Positions 16,513 through 24,785 of a stretch of DNA of 64,000 bases are shown here, piece by piece. Both the position numbers and the translations under genes were made by a program. Under the pieces are notes generated by a model, which saw only the letters and a program-made list of their open reading frames with translations, was not told the DNA's origin and ran no database searches. The DNA comes from Macondimonas sp045864775 (GTDB lineage Bacteria; Pseudomonadota; Gammaproteobacteria; UBA5335): NCBI GenBank assembly GCA_045864775.1, contig BTVR01000002.1, positions 496,001 through 560,000 of the forward strand, written 5' to 3'. Numbering within the stretch: the stretch's first letter is position 1; every line of letters starts with the position of its first letter.

Positions 16513-18189
16513 ATGACCACCTACACGACAGACGTTCTCATCATCGGCAGCGGCGCTGCCGGGCTCTCGCTTGCATTGCGCCTGGCGCCTCACTGTGCCG
16601 TTACGGTGGTGTGCAAGGCCGCTCCCCATGAGGGCAGCACTGCATACGCCCAAGGCGGCATCTCGGCCGTGCTGGACATCGAAGACTCGGTCGAGGCGCA
16701 TGTCGAAGACACGCTGATCGCCGGCGCCGGCCTTTGCGATCCCGCCGCGGTCCGCTACACGGCGGAGCGTGGCGCATCCGTCATTGCCTGGCTGAGCACG
16801 CTGGGTGTGGCTTTCACCCGCCAGGATAATGAGGGAGGCGCGGACAGCCCCCTGCATCTGACCCGGGAGGGCGGCCATCGCCATCGGCGGGTCGTCCATG
16901 CCGCCGATGCCACGGGAAAGGCCGTCTCGGATGTGCTGCTCGCCGCCTGCCGGGCGCAGCCGCGCATCCGGTTGCTGGAGCGACACATGGCGGTCGATCT
17001 CATCACCGGCGATGGGACGCTGCGCGGGGCACGCGCCTGCCACGGCATACGGTTGCTGAACCTTGAAACCGGCGCCGTGCAATCCTGGCACGCGCGCAGC
17101 GTCGCCCTTGCCACCGGCGGGGCCAGTCGCGTCTATCCCTATAGCAGCAATCCCGAGGTCGCCACCGGCGACGGCATCGCCATGGCCTGGCGCGCGGGCT
17201 GCCGCGTGGCCAACCTCGAATTCATGCAATTCCACCCCACCTGCCTGTATCTGCCGGCCCAAGGCTCGCGGGTATTCCTCGTCAGCGAAGCGGTGCGCGG
17301 GGAAGGCGGACGTCTGTTGTTGCCCAGCGGCACGGCGTTCATGGACGGCTTCGATCCGCGCGGCGATCTGGCGCCACGCGATGTCGTGGCCCGCGCCATC
17401 GATCACGAAATGAAACGGCTGGGCATCCCGTGCGTGTATCTCGATATCCGTCATCGCGGCGCCGCGTTCATCCGCGCGCATTTCCCGACCATCCACGCCC
17501 AGTGCCTGGCCCTGGGGCTCGACATGACCCAGCAGCCCTTGCCGGTGGTGCCCGCCGCGCACTACACCTGCGGCGGCGTCGTCACCGATCTGCGTGCGCG
17601 CACCGATCTCGAGAACCTTTATGCGATCGGGGAGACGGCGCATACCGGCCTGCACGGCGCCAACCGCATGGCCAGCAACTCGCTGCTGGAATGCTTCGTG
17701 TTCGCCGAGGCCGCCGCCGAGGATATCCGCGCGCGCCTGCCGCATGTGCCCCTCGCTGGCGCGGCGGGCGAGCGGCCCGCTCCGGCAAAGGCGTCGCGCA
17801 TCGAACAGGGGACCATTCACCACAACTGGGCGGAATTGCGCCGGGCGATGTGGGATTACGTCGGTATCGTGCGCAGCGACGAGCGCTTGCAACGGGCGCA
17901 GCGGCGCGTCGCGATGATTCGCAGCGAAACCGAGGCGCAGTGGCAAGGGCACGGCGGCGATCCCGATCTTCTGGAGCTGCGCAATCTGGCAACCGTGGCG
18001 GAACTGATCGTGCGCAGCGCGCTGAATCGCCGCGAGAGTCGCGGCCTGCACTACACCTTGGACCATCGGCAAACCTCGCCCGTCGCGCGAGACAGCGTCT
18101 TGGTTCCCGAGAATCTTGCCCTGCCCTTGCAGGCCATGCGCTGGGGTGATGAGAGCGATCCGGCGGGAAGCCCCGAACGCCGGCCATAA
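16513..18189 (+). CDS. nadB: L-aspartate oxidase
   Basis: Protein of 558 residues, in the normal 530-550 range. NadB oxidises L-aspartate to iminoaspartate with FAD, the first step of de novo NAD synthesis; NadA then uses the product. The N-terminal FAD site is VLIIGSGAAGLSLALRLA. The STAYAQGGISAV segment and HTGLHGANRMASNSLLECFV are strong succinate dehydrogenase/fumarate reductase-family motifs. TREGGHRHRRVVHAADATG carries the substrate-side His and Arg residues. It starts at the ATG at 16513 and is divergent from rpoE. Confidence 0.97.
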   Translation: MTTYTTDVLIIGSGAAGLSLALRLAPHCAVTVVCKAAPHEGSTAYAQGGISAVLDIEDSVEAHVEDTLIAGAGLCDPAAVRYTAERGASVIAWLSTLGVAFTRQDNEGGADSPLHLTREGGHRHRRVVHAADATGKAVSDVLLAACRAQPRIRLLERHMAVDLITGDGTLRGARACHGIRLLNLETGAVQSWHARSVALATGGASRVYPYSSNPEVATGDGIAMAWRAGCRVANLEFMQFHPTCLYLPAQGSRVFLVSEAVRGEGGRLLLPSGTAFMDGFDPRGDLAPRDVVARAIDHEMKRLGIPCVYLDIRHRGAAFIRAHFPTIHAQCLALGLDMTQQPLPVVPAAHYTCGGVVTDLRARTDLENLYAIGETAHTGLHGANRMASNSLLECFVFAEAAAEDIRARLPHVPLAGAAGERPAPAKASRIEQGTIHHNWAELRRAMWDYVGIVRSDERLQRAQRRVAMIRSETEAQWQGHGGDPDLLELRNLATVAELIVRSALNRRESRGLHYTLDHRQTSPVARDSVLVPENLALPLQAMRWGDESDPAGSPERRP

Positions 18190-18214
18190 AAAAACCGCCG
18201 GCATCGCCGGCGGT
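18188..18214 (-). terminator. Rho-independent terminator for the lipoprotein gene
   Basis: Perfect 9-bp inverted repeat, ACCGCCGGC (18194-18202) and GCCGGCGGT (18206-18214), with a 3-base loop. On the minus strand the hairpin is followed by a run of seven T (18188-18194, sharing its last base with the stem). It sits 35 bases after the lipoprotein stop. The T-run lies on the minus side, so it serves that strand rather than nadB, whose own stop codon it abuts. Confidence 0.85.
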
Positions 18215-18248
18215 CTTCCAGGCACATTCCCCGAGCGGGGAAACGACC

Positions 18249-18536
18249 TCACTTGTACATGGACTTCTTGAACATCCGGTTCAGCTTCTCGTCGGTCGCC
18301 TCGGCGGTGCTCTTGGCATCGGCCGCCATGGCCTTGGCTTCCGCGGCTGCACGGGCAGCGGCAGCGGCGTCACGCTTGGCGGACTCGGCAGCAGAGGCGG
18401 CAGCCTTGGCATCAGCAGCGATGCTGTCCAGCTTGGTGTTCATCGCTTCTTTTTCCTTGGTGCTGGAGCAGCCAACCAGACCACCACCCAGCGCCACGGC
18501 CACGATCAAGGGAGCTGCAAACTTCTTAGCCAGCAT
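18249..18536 (-). CDS. Lpp/OprI-like alanine-rich outer-membrane lipoprotein
   Basis: Protein of 95 residues with a lipoprotein signal (FAAPLIVAVALGGGLVGCSS), where LVGC is the lipobox. The mature part is a long Ala-rich, heptad-like helix (ADAKAAASAAESAKRDAAAA and similar) ending in KKSMYK with a C-terminal Lys. This is the architecture of Braun lipoprotein and OprI, which coil as trimers and link the outer membrane to peptidoglycan through the terminal Lys. The start at 18536 has AGGAG seven bases upstream. It has its own terminator and seems a single-gene unit. The link to peptidoglycan is inferred from the family. Confidence 0.85.
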   Translation of the reverse strand: MLAKKFAAPLIVAVALGGGLVGCSSTKEKEAMNTKLDSIAADAKAAASAAESAKRDAAAAARAAAEAKAMAADAKSTAEATDEKLNRMFKKSMYK

Positions 18537-18738
18537 AGAAATTCTCCTGATAAATTCGATCAACGGGTTTCGGTTGAAATAGGATCAAGGGCGTCGAATA
18601 CGCTGCGGCATTCAACGCTCACCGCCGGTCACGCCCCCAAAACCGGCGCTCGGCGCGTGCACAGTGTCCGGGTTTCACCGTCATATTTCAAGCGCCCAAA
18701 CGGTTCTCTTTGACCAGAACATCAAAAAGCCGTGGCAC

Positions 18739-19299
18739 TCATCGAATGGAGACCCGCGCGCCTACTCCGATCAGGCTCTGCAGCTGCGCGATCTGGTCGT
18801 TGGTCATCGCGATGCAGCCTTGGGTCCAGTCAAATTGACGATGGATGCTCAGATCGCCGCGGCCCACGCCGTGGATGCCGATCTGGCCGCCCAGCCGCGT
18901 GTTCTGCGGCGGCACCAAGCCCTGCATGCCTGCGTACTCGACCGCCCAGAACTCCTCTTCGCTGATCCTCCCGGCGTCAAGGGCCGCCTTCGCATGGCTG
19001 AGGTTGGGATAGCTGAGCTGCATGAAGGTCTGAAACAGGCCGCTCTTGCGGATTTCCGTGATGTAGAATTCGCCCAGCGGCGTCTTGTAATCCTTCGTCA
19101 GCTTCGACCGCGTGACTCCGCCTCGTCCCAAGGCAATGCGCTCGAACACCCAAACCGGCTCATCGCCATCCATGACCGCCAGTTCATGCGTTTCGGTGTC
19201 GATGAGCACCCACCGGTTCGGGAATGGACTTGCCCATGCGCAGCCGGCCGCCCCCGCCCAGAAAAAAACAGCCAGCATCCACCCTGTCAGCCACTTCAT
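18739..19299 (-). CDS. L,D-transpeptidase-like protein (YkuD fold)
   Basis: Protein of 186 residues beginning MKWLTGWMLAVFFWAGAAGC, an export signal that could also be a lipobox (AAGC). The mature part carries a YkuD-type fold: NRWVLIDTETHELAVMDGD near the start and RTPLGEFYI-like DYKTPLGEFYITEIRKSG. The catalytic pair is His 143 in QIGIHGVGRG and Cys 162 in DWTQGCIAMTN. Family enzymes form 3-3 peptidoglycan cross-links or attach Lpp. The usual SHGC core is TQGC here, a variant common in YafK/ErfK relatives, so the exact reaction is open. A neighbouring Lpp-like gene makes Lpp attachment an attractive but unproven role. Confidence 0.85.
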   Translation of the reverse strand: MKWLTGWMLAVFFWAGAAGCAWASPFPNRWVLIDTETHELAVMDGDEPVWVFERIALGRGGVTRSKLTKDYKTPLGEFYITEIRKSGLFQTFMQLSYPNLSHAKAALDAGRISEEEFWAVEYAGMQGLVPPQNTRLGGQIGIHGVGRGDLSIHRQFDWTQGCIAMTNDQIAQLQSLIGVGARVSIR

Positions 19300-19520
19300 G
19301 TCAGTTACTATCCGCAATCGTTCGCACGCTCGGCCGCGTGCGTCGCCCCGAATTGTACGGGATGCCCCCTGACATCGCCCATAACCACAGGCAGGCCACT
19401 CTCCTCGCCAGACATCCCCCCCAGCACTCGATGCAAAACGGAGAAGCGCCCGCTGAGGGGCGAGCCAAGATCTTGCGACACAACCATCGGCGCACAGACC
19501 AAACTCAAGATCGGTTGGAC

Positions 19521-21932
19521 CTATCCAGCCCGGAAAGATCGTACGCGCCCTGTGATCGCGCCAAAGAGATCCGACGCGCTCTGCGGGATTCCCGGCCTGC
19601 GATCCAGCACGTCGAGCCACGCCCGGAATTCCCTCTGATAGAGCGCCGGGTGCAACGTCGAGTGACTCAGCCACACCAAGAGAAGGCTGGCAGCCTCCTC
19701 AACTGGCCGCTCGGGGTCTTGAAGGATGGACTTCAGCTTCAGCTCTGCCTCGCCCAAAAACCGCAGATCGTCGTCGCGCCGCCAGGCGAGGTACGCGGCG
19801 GCCGCGTGATCGTCGGTCCACGCCTGCGTTTTGATGCGCCGCGCCTTGTCCTCGAGGCCGGCGCGAAGAACGGCCCCTAAGGCATCCAGCCGCTGCCGTG
19901 CCTCCCTTTCCCACTGGCGATAACTCTCCCCTCGGAATATCCAGCCGAGAGCCCCTTTGGCGCGTTCCAACTGCCAGCGGCTCAGCACCGGCAGCACCGA
20001 GCCGAGAACGACCGCGCCCGCTGGACCGAACACAAGCAGTCCGATCCCCACGCCCACGTAGTTGCCGGTCACTGCCAGGCCCGTGCGAACCACACCATTG
20101 ACGATGACATCCTGGACGGCTTGCGAGCCGGTCATCTGGCCCGAGTGATAGCGATCGACGTTGCGCACGGCATTGATCAGCACCGCAAAGGTCCTCACAT
20201 GCGGATGCAACATGCCGTCCCCAGCGCTCAGCGAGTGATCCACAACTGCCTGAACGTCGTGCTGGCTGTAGCCCTCGACGAAGTGGACCTTGTCCGCCCA
20301 TGCGGGCAGCGCGCCGTGTTCCTTTGCCTGCGCCAGCAGGTCCGCGACCTCGGCATTGGCCAGCACCGGGTAGTCGTAGTGCTCGAAATGACGCTCCAGC
20401 AGGCCGAGATCCGCCGCGTTCTTGATCTGGAAAGGGATTCCGTCCACTTCGAGATCCCAACCGGCCTGATTGGCGTGGTCGGGGAAACGCACGACGTGAC
20501 CCTGATCAACGAGGCGGCTCGCCACCACCCGCTCGGCCACGTAGCCCTTGAGATTGCTGATCGCGCCCAGTTTGCCGTCATCCGCCATCGCCTCGATCTG
20601 GTGCGCGAATGCCGCAAAGTTCACCGGGTCTGCCAGATCGGCCGCGTGCGAAAAATCCGCTGCCTGCAACACGGTGGGATCGAGTGCGTGGATGTTGTAA
20701 AGCAACTCGCCCAGGGTCAGCGCACCTATGCCTGCCGTATCCGCCAAGGCGTCATCGCCCTTGTTCAGCAAGGGCCGCCAGCGCTCGGGTTGCTCTCTTA
20801 CCGGTAGGCCACGATCCATCGCCGCAGCAAGCACAGGATCGAGCGTGGTGGCCCGTCGGTGCGCGTCACGAATGGCCGACCAGTCCGCCTGGTAGCGTTG
20901 CAGAACGTTGCGCTTGAGTGTGCCGATCTCGCGTATGCCGGGCAGGCGCGCAAACGCACGGGCGATTTGCCTCAGCGCATCCTCGCCGGCGGAAAGACCG
21001 TTCAACGCCAGCAATGCGATGACGCGCAGGGCAATGGCAGATTTGATTTCGCTGCCGGCCGAGCGCGCGGCCCACCAACCGGCACCAACAGTGGCCAGAA
21101 CGATGGTGATCGGACTGGACAGCACCGCCACCACAGAGACCAGCGCCGGCCCGCTGACCAGCGGAATGAAGGCCGATACCTGAGCCGCAAGGATGTAGGC
21201 CGAGAAACCGGCGATATTGACTGCCGTCCCAAAAGAGGTCAGCCCGCCGCCTGTCAACAGAAGCGTCCGAATCGCGTCGTCGTTGAGTTCGTCCGCCTTA
21301 ACGCCCGCGAGCAGCCGTTTCTGCGTCTCAGGGTCCAGCTTTGCCACTCGCTCTTTCATTTTCTGAATCAGAGCGTTGCGAGCCGCCTCCTGGGTTGCGT
21401 CGTCGGGCTGCATCACCCCTTTGATCAACTCGTCCAAGGTCTGTGTGGCGAGTGCGTCAAGAGAATCCGGGATTTCCCGCTTGGTGCCCAGCCGCGTCCA
21501 ATCCTTGATCTTCTCGACGACGCCGGCCTGTATGGAGGCCAGCGCGGCCGTCACGAGATCGTCGGCCGCGCCCCGGGTCGAACGCAGACTCCCGAACGTC
21601 GAGGCCGGCAAGTCAAATGCCTCGCGCAGATGCATCCACAAAAGCAGACGCAAGTCGTCGTCATGAGCCGATGCATTCATCCACGCCAGCGCACGATTGT
21701 GCAGTGAAGCGATGGCACGCTCATCCGTGGACGCGGAGAAAGGCCTCGGCCATTTTTCCTTGAATTCACCGACCCGCCGGGCGAGGTGCTGCTGCAGGGT
21801 GTTGTCTTCGAACAGCGCCAGACAGGTCGCCAGCAACTCGCGTGGCGCCGCGCCGAGCCCTGCCAGGACGTCCTGCGATTTCAGGGCGGGCGAGTGTGGC
21901 GTGGACGTCGGCGTCGTGGATGAGGCACGCAT
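19521..21932 (-). CDS. Large membrane protein with a PD-(D/E)XK-nuclease-like motif set
   Basis: Protein of 803 residues that I do not recognise as a whole. Residues about 1-220 are helical. A hydrophobic Gly-rich region at about 228-312 (GFSAYILAAQVSAFIPLVSG onward) resembles the membrane part of YaaW-type proteins. A segment at about 461-505 looks like a restriction-endonuclease fold: Glu 467 in LKGYVAERVV, Asp 493 in GWDLEVDGIP, and Gln 502/Lys 504 in FQIKNA. A second hydrophobic Gly-rich region lies at about 607-648. The ATG at 21932 has AGGGAG upstream; a start at 22019 is possible. It lies 140 bases after a NYN-family gene on the same strand, so the two may be co-transcribed. Nuclease activity is inference from motif spacing. 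Confidence 0.7.
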   Translation of the reverse strand: MRASSTTPTSTPHSPALKSQDVLAGLGAAPRELLATCLALFEDNTLQQHLARRVGEFKEKWPRPFSASTDERAIASLHNRALAWMNASAHDDDLRLLLWMHLREAFDLPASTFGSLRSTRGAADDLVTAALASIQAGVVEKIKDWTRLGTKREIPDSLDALATQTLDELIKGVMQPDDATQEAARNALIQKMKERVAKLDPETQKRLLAGVKADELNDDAIRTLLLTGGGLTSFGTAVNIAGFSAYILAAQVSAFIPLVSGPALVSVVAVLSSPITIVLATVGAGWWAARSAGSEIKSAIALRVIALLALNGLSAGEDALRQIARAFARLPGIREIGTLKRNVLQRYQADWSAIRDAHRRATTLDPVLAAAMDRGLPVREQPERWRPLLNKGDDALADTAGIGALTLGELLYNIHALDPTVLQAADFSHAADLADPVNFAAFAHQIEAMADDGKLGAISNLKGYVAERVVASRLVDQGHVVRFPDHANQAGWDLEVDGIPFQIKNAADLGLLERHFEHYDYPVLANAEVADLLAQAKEHGALPAWADKVHFVEGYSQHDVQAVVDHSLSAGDGMLHPHVRTFAVLINAVRNVDRYHSGQMTGSQAVQDVIVNGVVRTGLAVTGNYVGVGIGLLVFGPAGAVVLGSVLPVLSRWQLERAKGALGWIFRGESYRQWEREARQRLDALGAVLRAGLEDKARRIKTQAWTDDHAAAAYLAWRRDDDLRFLGEAELKLKSILQDPERPVEEAASLLLVWLSHSTLHPALYQREFRAWLDVLDRRPGIPQSASDLFGAITGRVRSFRAG

Positions 21933-22072
21933 GGTGAACTCCCTGCTGACTGTGGATGGGACGACGCGGGATCTTCGAACGGAATCACAAGGCAAACGAC
22001 GCAGATGGGTTTCAGCCATCGCTCATCGCCGATCGAGGAACTGACGGCGCCCATGTTTTTCCATCTCCTTGT

Positions 22073-22915
22073 TCAGACGTCCACACGTCCTTTTACATAC
22101 AAGACCTTGGAGCCACCTCCGGGGGGCACGCGCTCTTCCGTGAGAAACAGCTCCGCATGCCCGCGCACCAGGTCGGACAGCTTCTTGAAGCCGTACAGAC
22201 GCGAATCGAAATCCGGCTGAATCTTCTGCAAATAGCTGCCGAAGGTGCCGAGATGCGACCAACCCGATTCATCCGCGGACTTCTCCAGCGCCTCGATCAG
22301 GAACTCCCTCGGAAAACGCGGTTTGGACGGCTCGAGAGGAGGATCCTGTAGGCGCTGCGCTGGCTCGACTGGGCTGGAGATTCGCGCCTGTGCCTCCCGT
22401 GCGTGGGTCGGTGAACGGAGAATCTCCGTAAAGAAAAATTTGTGGCAGGCATTTCGGAACGCCTCGGGCGTCTTTTGCTCACCGAAGCCGAACACCTTCA
22501 AGCCTTCTTCTCGCAGACGGATGGCCAGCCCGGTGAAGTCGCTGTCGCTCGTAACCAGACAAAAGCCGTCGAAGCGGCGTGTGTACAGAAGGTCCATCGC
22601 ATCGATGATCATCGTGCTGTCGGTGGCGTTCTTGCCCGTCGTATAGGCGAACTGCTGCACCGGCTTGATGGAGTGCTTGTTCAGAAACTTCTTCCAGCTG
22701 GCGCTGGCCTGTGACGTGAAGTCGCCATAAATCCGGCGCACCGTCGCTTCGCCGAAGCGAGCCACTTCAGCCAAGAGTGATTCGATCACCGCGGGCTGGG
22801 CGTTGTCGGCGTCGATGAGCAAAGCCAGTCGCCCCATCGATTCACCCAATACCGTCGACGGAGAGGGCGGCCGTGAACCATGGGATGTATCCAGCGCCGT
22901 TGAGTGCCCGTTCAT
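22073..22915 (-). CDS. NYN-domain putative RNase with C-terminal OST-HTH/LOTUS domain
   Basis: Protein of 280 residues. The NYN domain (about 28-165) is a PIN-like nuclease fold: LLIDADNAQP (Asp 35, Asp 37, Asn 38), YTTGKNATDSTMIIDAMDLL (Asn 96, Asp 99) and CLVTSDSDFTGLAIRL (Asp 124, Asp 126) supply the acidic metal site. The C-terminal part (about 199-275) reads FPREFLIEALEKSADESGWS then LYGFKKLSDLVRGHAELF, the OST-HTH/LOTUS winged-helix pattern that binds RNA. Such proteins are predicted RNases with unknown targets. The start at 22915 has AGGGA eight bases upstream; a start at 22837 (MGRLALL) is possible. It leads the 803-residue membrane gene and is divergent from cobU. Confidence 0.88.
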   Translation of the reverse strand: MNGHSTALDTSHGSRPPSPSTVLGESMGRLALLIDADNAQPAVIESLLAEVARFGEATVRRIYGDFTSQASASWKKFLNKHSIKPVQQFAYTTGKNATDSTMIIDAMDLLYTRRFDGFCLVTSDSDFTGLAIRLREEGLKVFGFGEQKTPEAFRNACHKFFFTEILRSPTHAREAQARISSPVEPAQRLQDPPLEPSKPRFPREFLIEALEKSADESGWSHLGTFGSYLQKIQPDFDSRLYGFKKLSDLVRGHAELFLTEERVPPGGGSKVLYVKGRVDV

Positions 22916-23184
22916 CAAGGGATCCCTGCGGTTTTCGGTATGAAATACACTCGGCGCCGATCCGGGCAACTTGAACAACCGCGGCTTCCGTCGGCTCAAC
23001 CAGCGACCTGCTGTGGCGGCCTCATACCCGTGATCGGCTCGCGCGCGACAGGCTTCCAGAAGGGCCCGGGGCATTCCGACGCGATCGAGGAACCGGTTGA
23101 CGCGATCACCGAGGGGACAGCCCACCGACGGGGGATGACCCCGAGATGTTGGCTATACTGCGGCCCCAACGCAGAGGAACGACC

Positions 23185-23709
23185 ATGACCCAAGGCGCGG
23201 AGCTGATCCTCGGCGGTGTGCGTTCGGGCAAGAGCGCTTACGCCGAGGCACAGGCCGGAGCAAGTGGGCTGGCCGTGCACGTCATCGCCACCGCCACGGC
23301 GGGCGATGCGGAAATGGCCGCCCGCATCGCCACGCATCGCGCGCGTCGGCCCACCGACTGGATCACCCACGAGGTCGAAACGGCGCTGGCACAGGCGCTG
23401 GCACAGACGGCTGCGCCGGATCGCTGCCTGCTGGTCGATTGCCTGGGATTGTGGGTCTCCAATCTGCTGCATGCGGGAGAAGCAGTATTCGCAGCCGAAC
23501 GCGCGGCCTTGCTCGACCGGCTGCCCGCGCTACCGGGGCGGGTGCTGCTGGTCAGCAACGAGGTCGGCTGGGGTCTGGTACCGACCCACGCCTTGGCGCG
23601 GCGCTTCGCTGATGAGCTGGGTTGGCTGAACCAAGCCGTGGCGCAGCGTTGCGGACGCGTAGTGCTGCTGGCGGCCGGCCTGCCGTTGGTGCTGAAGGAC
23701 ACGCCATGA
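23185..23709 (+). CDS. cobU: Adenosylcobinamide kinase/guanylyltransferase
   Basis: Protein of 174 residues with the CobU/CobP signature. It phosphorylates adenosylcobinamide and adds GMP to make adenosylcobinamide-GDP, in the nucleotide-loop assembly of vitamin B12. The Walker A site is ELILGGVRSGKSAYAE. Further conserved parts are VIATATAGDAEMAARIATHR (substrate phosphate-binding His region), LLVDCLGLWVSNLL and LVSNEVGWGLVPTHALARRF. The ATG at 23185 has GAGGAA eight bases upstream. The stop overlaps cobT (ATGA). No cobalamin riboswitch is visible upstream. Confidence 0.95.
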   Translation: MTQGAELILGGVRSGKSAYAEAQAGASGLAVHVIATATAGDAEMAARIATHRARRPTDWITHEVETALAQALAQTAAPDRCLLVDCLGLWVSNLLHAGEAVFAAERAALLDRLPALPGRVLLVSNEVGWGLVPTHALARRFADELGWLNQAVAQRCGRVVLLAAGLPLVLKDTP

Positions 23710-24758
23710 CCGCGTGGTGGATGGCTCGGCCCCCGCGGCCCGATGCGGACACGGGTGCCGCCGCTGCAGCCCGCTGGGACGGCCTCACCAAGCCGCCCGG
23801 CTCGCTGGGCCGGCTGGAACACGCGGTGACTCGGCTGGCCGCGCAGCAGGGTCGGCTCACCCCCACGATCGAGCGCGTGCACATCGCCATCTTTGCCGGT
23901 GACCACGGCGTCGCGCGGCGCGGCGTGTCGGCTTACCCGCAGGTGGTCACCAGCCAGATGCTGGCCAATTTCGCCGAGGGCGGCGCGGCCATCGCGGTCC
24001 TCTCGCGCCAGCTCGGCGCCGCGCTCACCATCGTCGATGTCGGCAGCGTCCACGCCGAGCATCCGCTGCCCGGCGTGCTCGATCGGCGCGTGGCCCGCGG
24101 CACGGCCGATTTCACCCAGGCCCCGGCCATGACGGCGGCACAGGCCGAGGCCGCACTGTCCGTCGGCGCCGCGTGCGTGGCGGCAGCACGCGCGGCCGGA
24201 GCGGATCTGTTCATCGGCGGCGAGATGGGCATCGGCAATACCACGGCGGCCGCGGCGCTCGGCTGCGCGTTGCTGGCCGCCCCGCCCGAGGCGTTGCTCG
24301 GACCGGGCACCGGCCTCGATGCGGCAGGACTCGCGCGCAAGCGCCACGCGCTGGCCCTCGCGCTCGCCCGCCACGGCGCGACAACGCAGACACCGTTCGA
24401 GATCCTGCGCTCGCTGGGCGGGCTGGAACTGGCGGCGCTGGCGGGCGCCTACGTCGCCGCCGCCCAGGCGCGCCTGCCGGCACTGGTCGACGGCTTCATC
24501 GCCACGGCCGCCGCGCTCGTGGCGGCGCGACTCAATCCGGGCGTGATCGAGTGGCTGCATTTCGCCCACCGCTCGGCCGAGCCGGGACATGCACGGCTGC
24601 TGGACGCGCTCGGCGGCTGCGCGCTGCTCGATCTGGATCTGCGCCTCGGCGAGGGCAGCGGCGCGGCGCTGGCGGTGCCGCTGTTGCGCGCGGCCTGCGC
24701 GCTGCACGCCGAGATGGCCACCTTCGACGGGGCCGGCGTGAGCACCACCGCCATCTGA
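23706..24758 (+). CDS. cobT: Nicotinate-nucleotide--dimethylbenzimidazole phosphoribosyltransferase
   Basis: Protein of 350 residues, the typical length. It makes alpha-ribazole phosphate from nicotinate mononucleotide and 5,6-dimethylbenzimidazole, the lower ligand of cobalamin. Motifs: LTKPPGSLGRLE at the N-terminus, FAGDHGVARRGVSAYPQ, DLFIGGEMGIGNTTAAAAL, AHRSAEPGHARLLDALGG, and LRLGEGSGAALAVPLL, which contains the catalytic Glu. It starts four bases inside cobU, so the two are co-translated. The other nucleotide-loop genes (cobS, cobC) are not nearby. Confidence 0.96.
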   Translation: MTAWWMARPPRPDADTGAAAAARWDGLTKPPGSLGRLEHAVTRLAAQQGRLTPTIERVHIAIFAGDHGVARRGVSAYPQVVTSQMLANFAEGGAAIAVLSRQLGAALTIVDVGSVHAEHPLPGVLDRRVARGTADFTQAPAMTAAQAEAALSVGAACVAAARAAGADLFIGGEMGIGNTTAAAALGCALLAAPPEALLGPGTGLDAAGLARKRHALALALARHGATTQTPFEILRSLGGLELAALAGAYVAAAQARLPALVDGFIATAAALVAARLNPGVIEWLHFAHRSAEPGHARLLDALGGCALLDLDLRLGEGSGAALAVPLLRAACALHAEMATFDGAGVSTTAI

Positions 24759-24785
24759 CCGGCTAGAACGGCGGCCGGCGCCACC

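Noticed and set aside
22916..23184. Cobalamin riboswitch before cobU
   Set aside because: I looked for the B12-box core and flanking stems and saw none, only GC-rich sequence. A covariance search would be needed to be sure.
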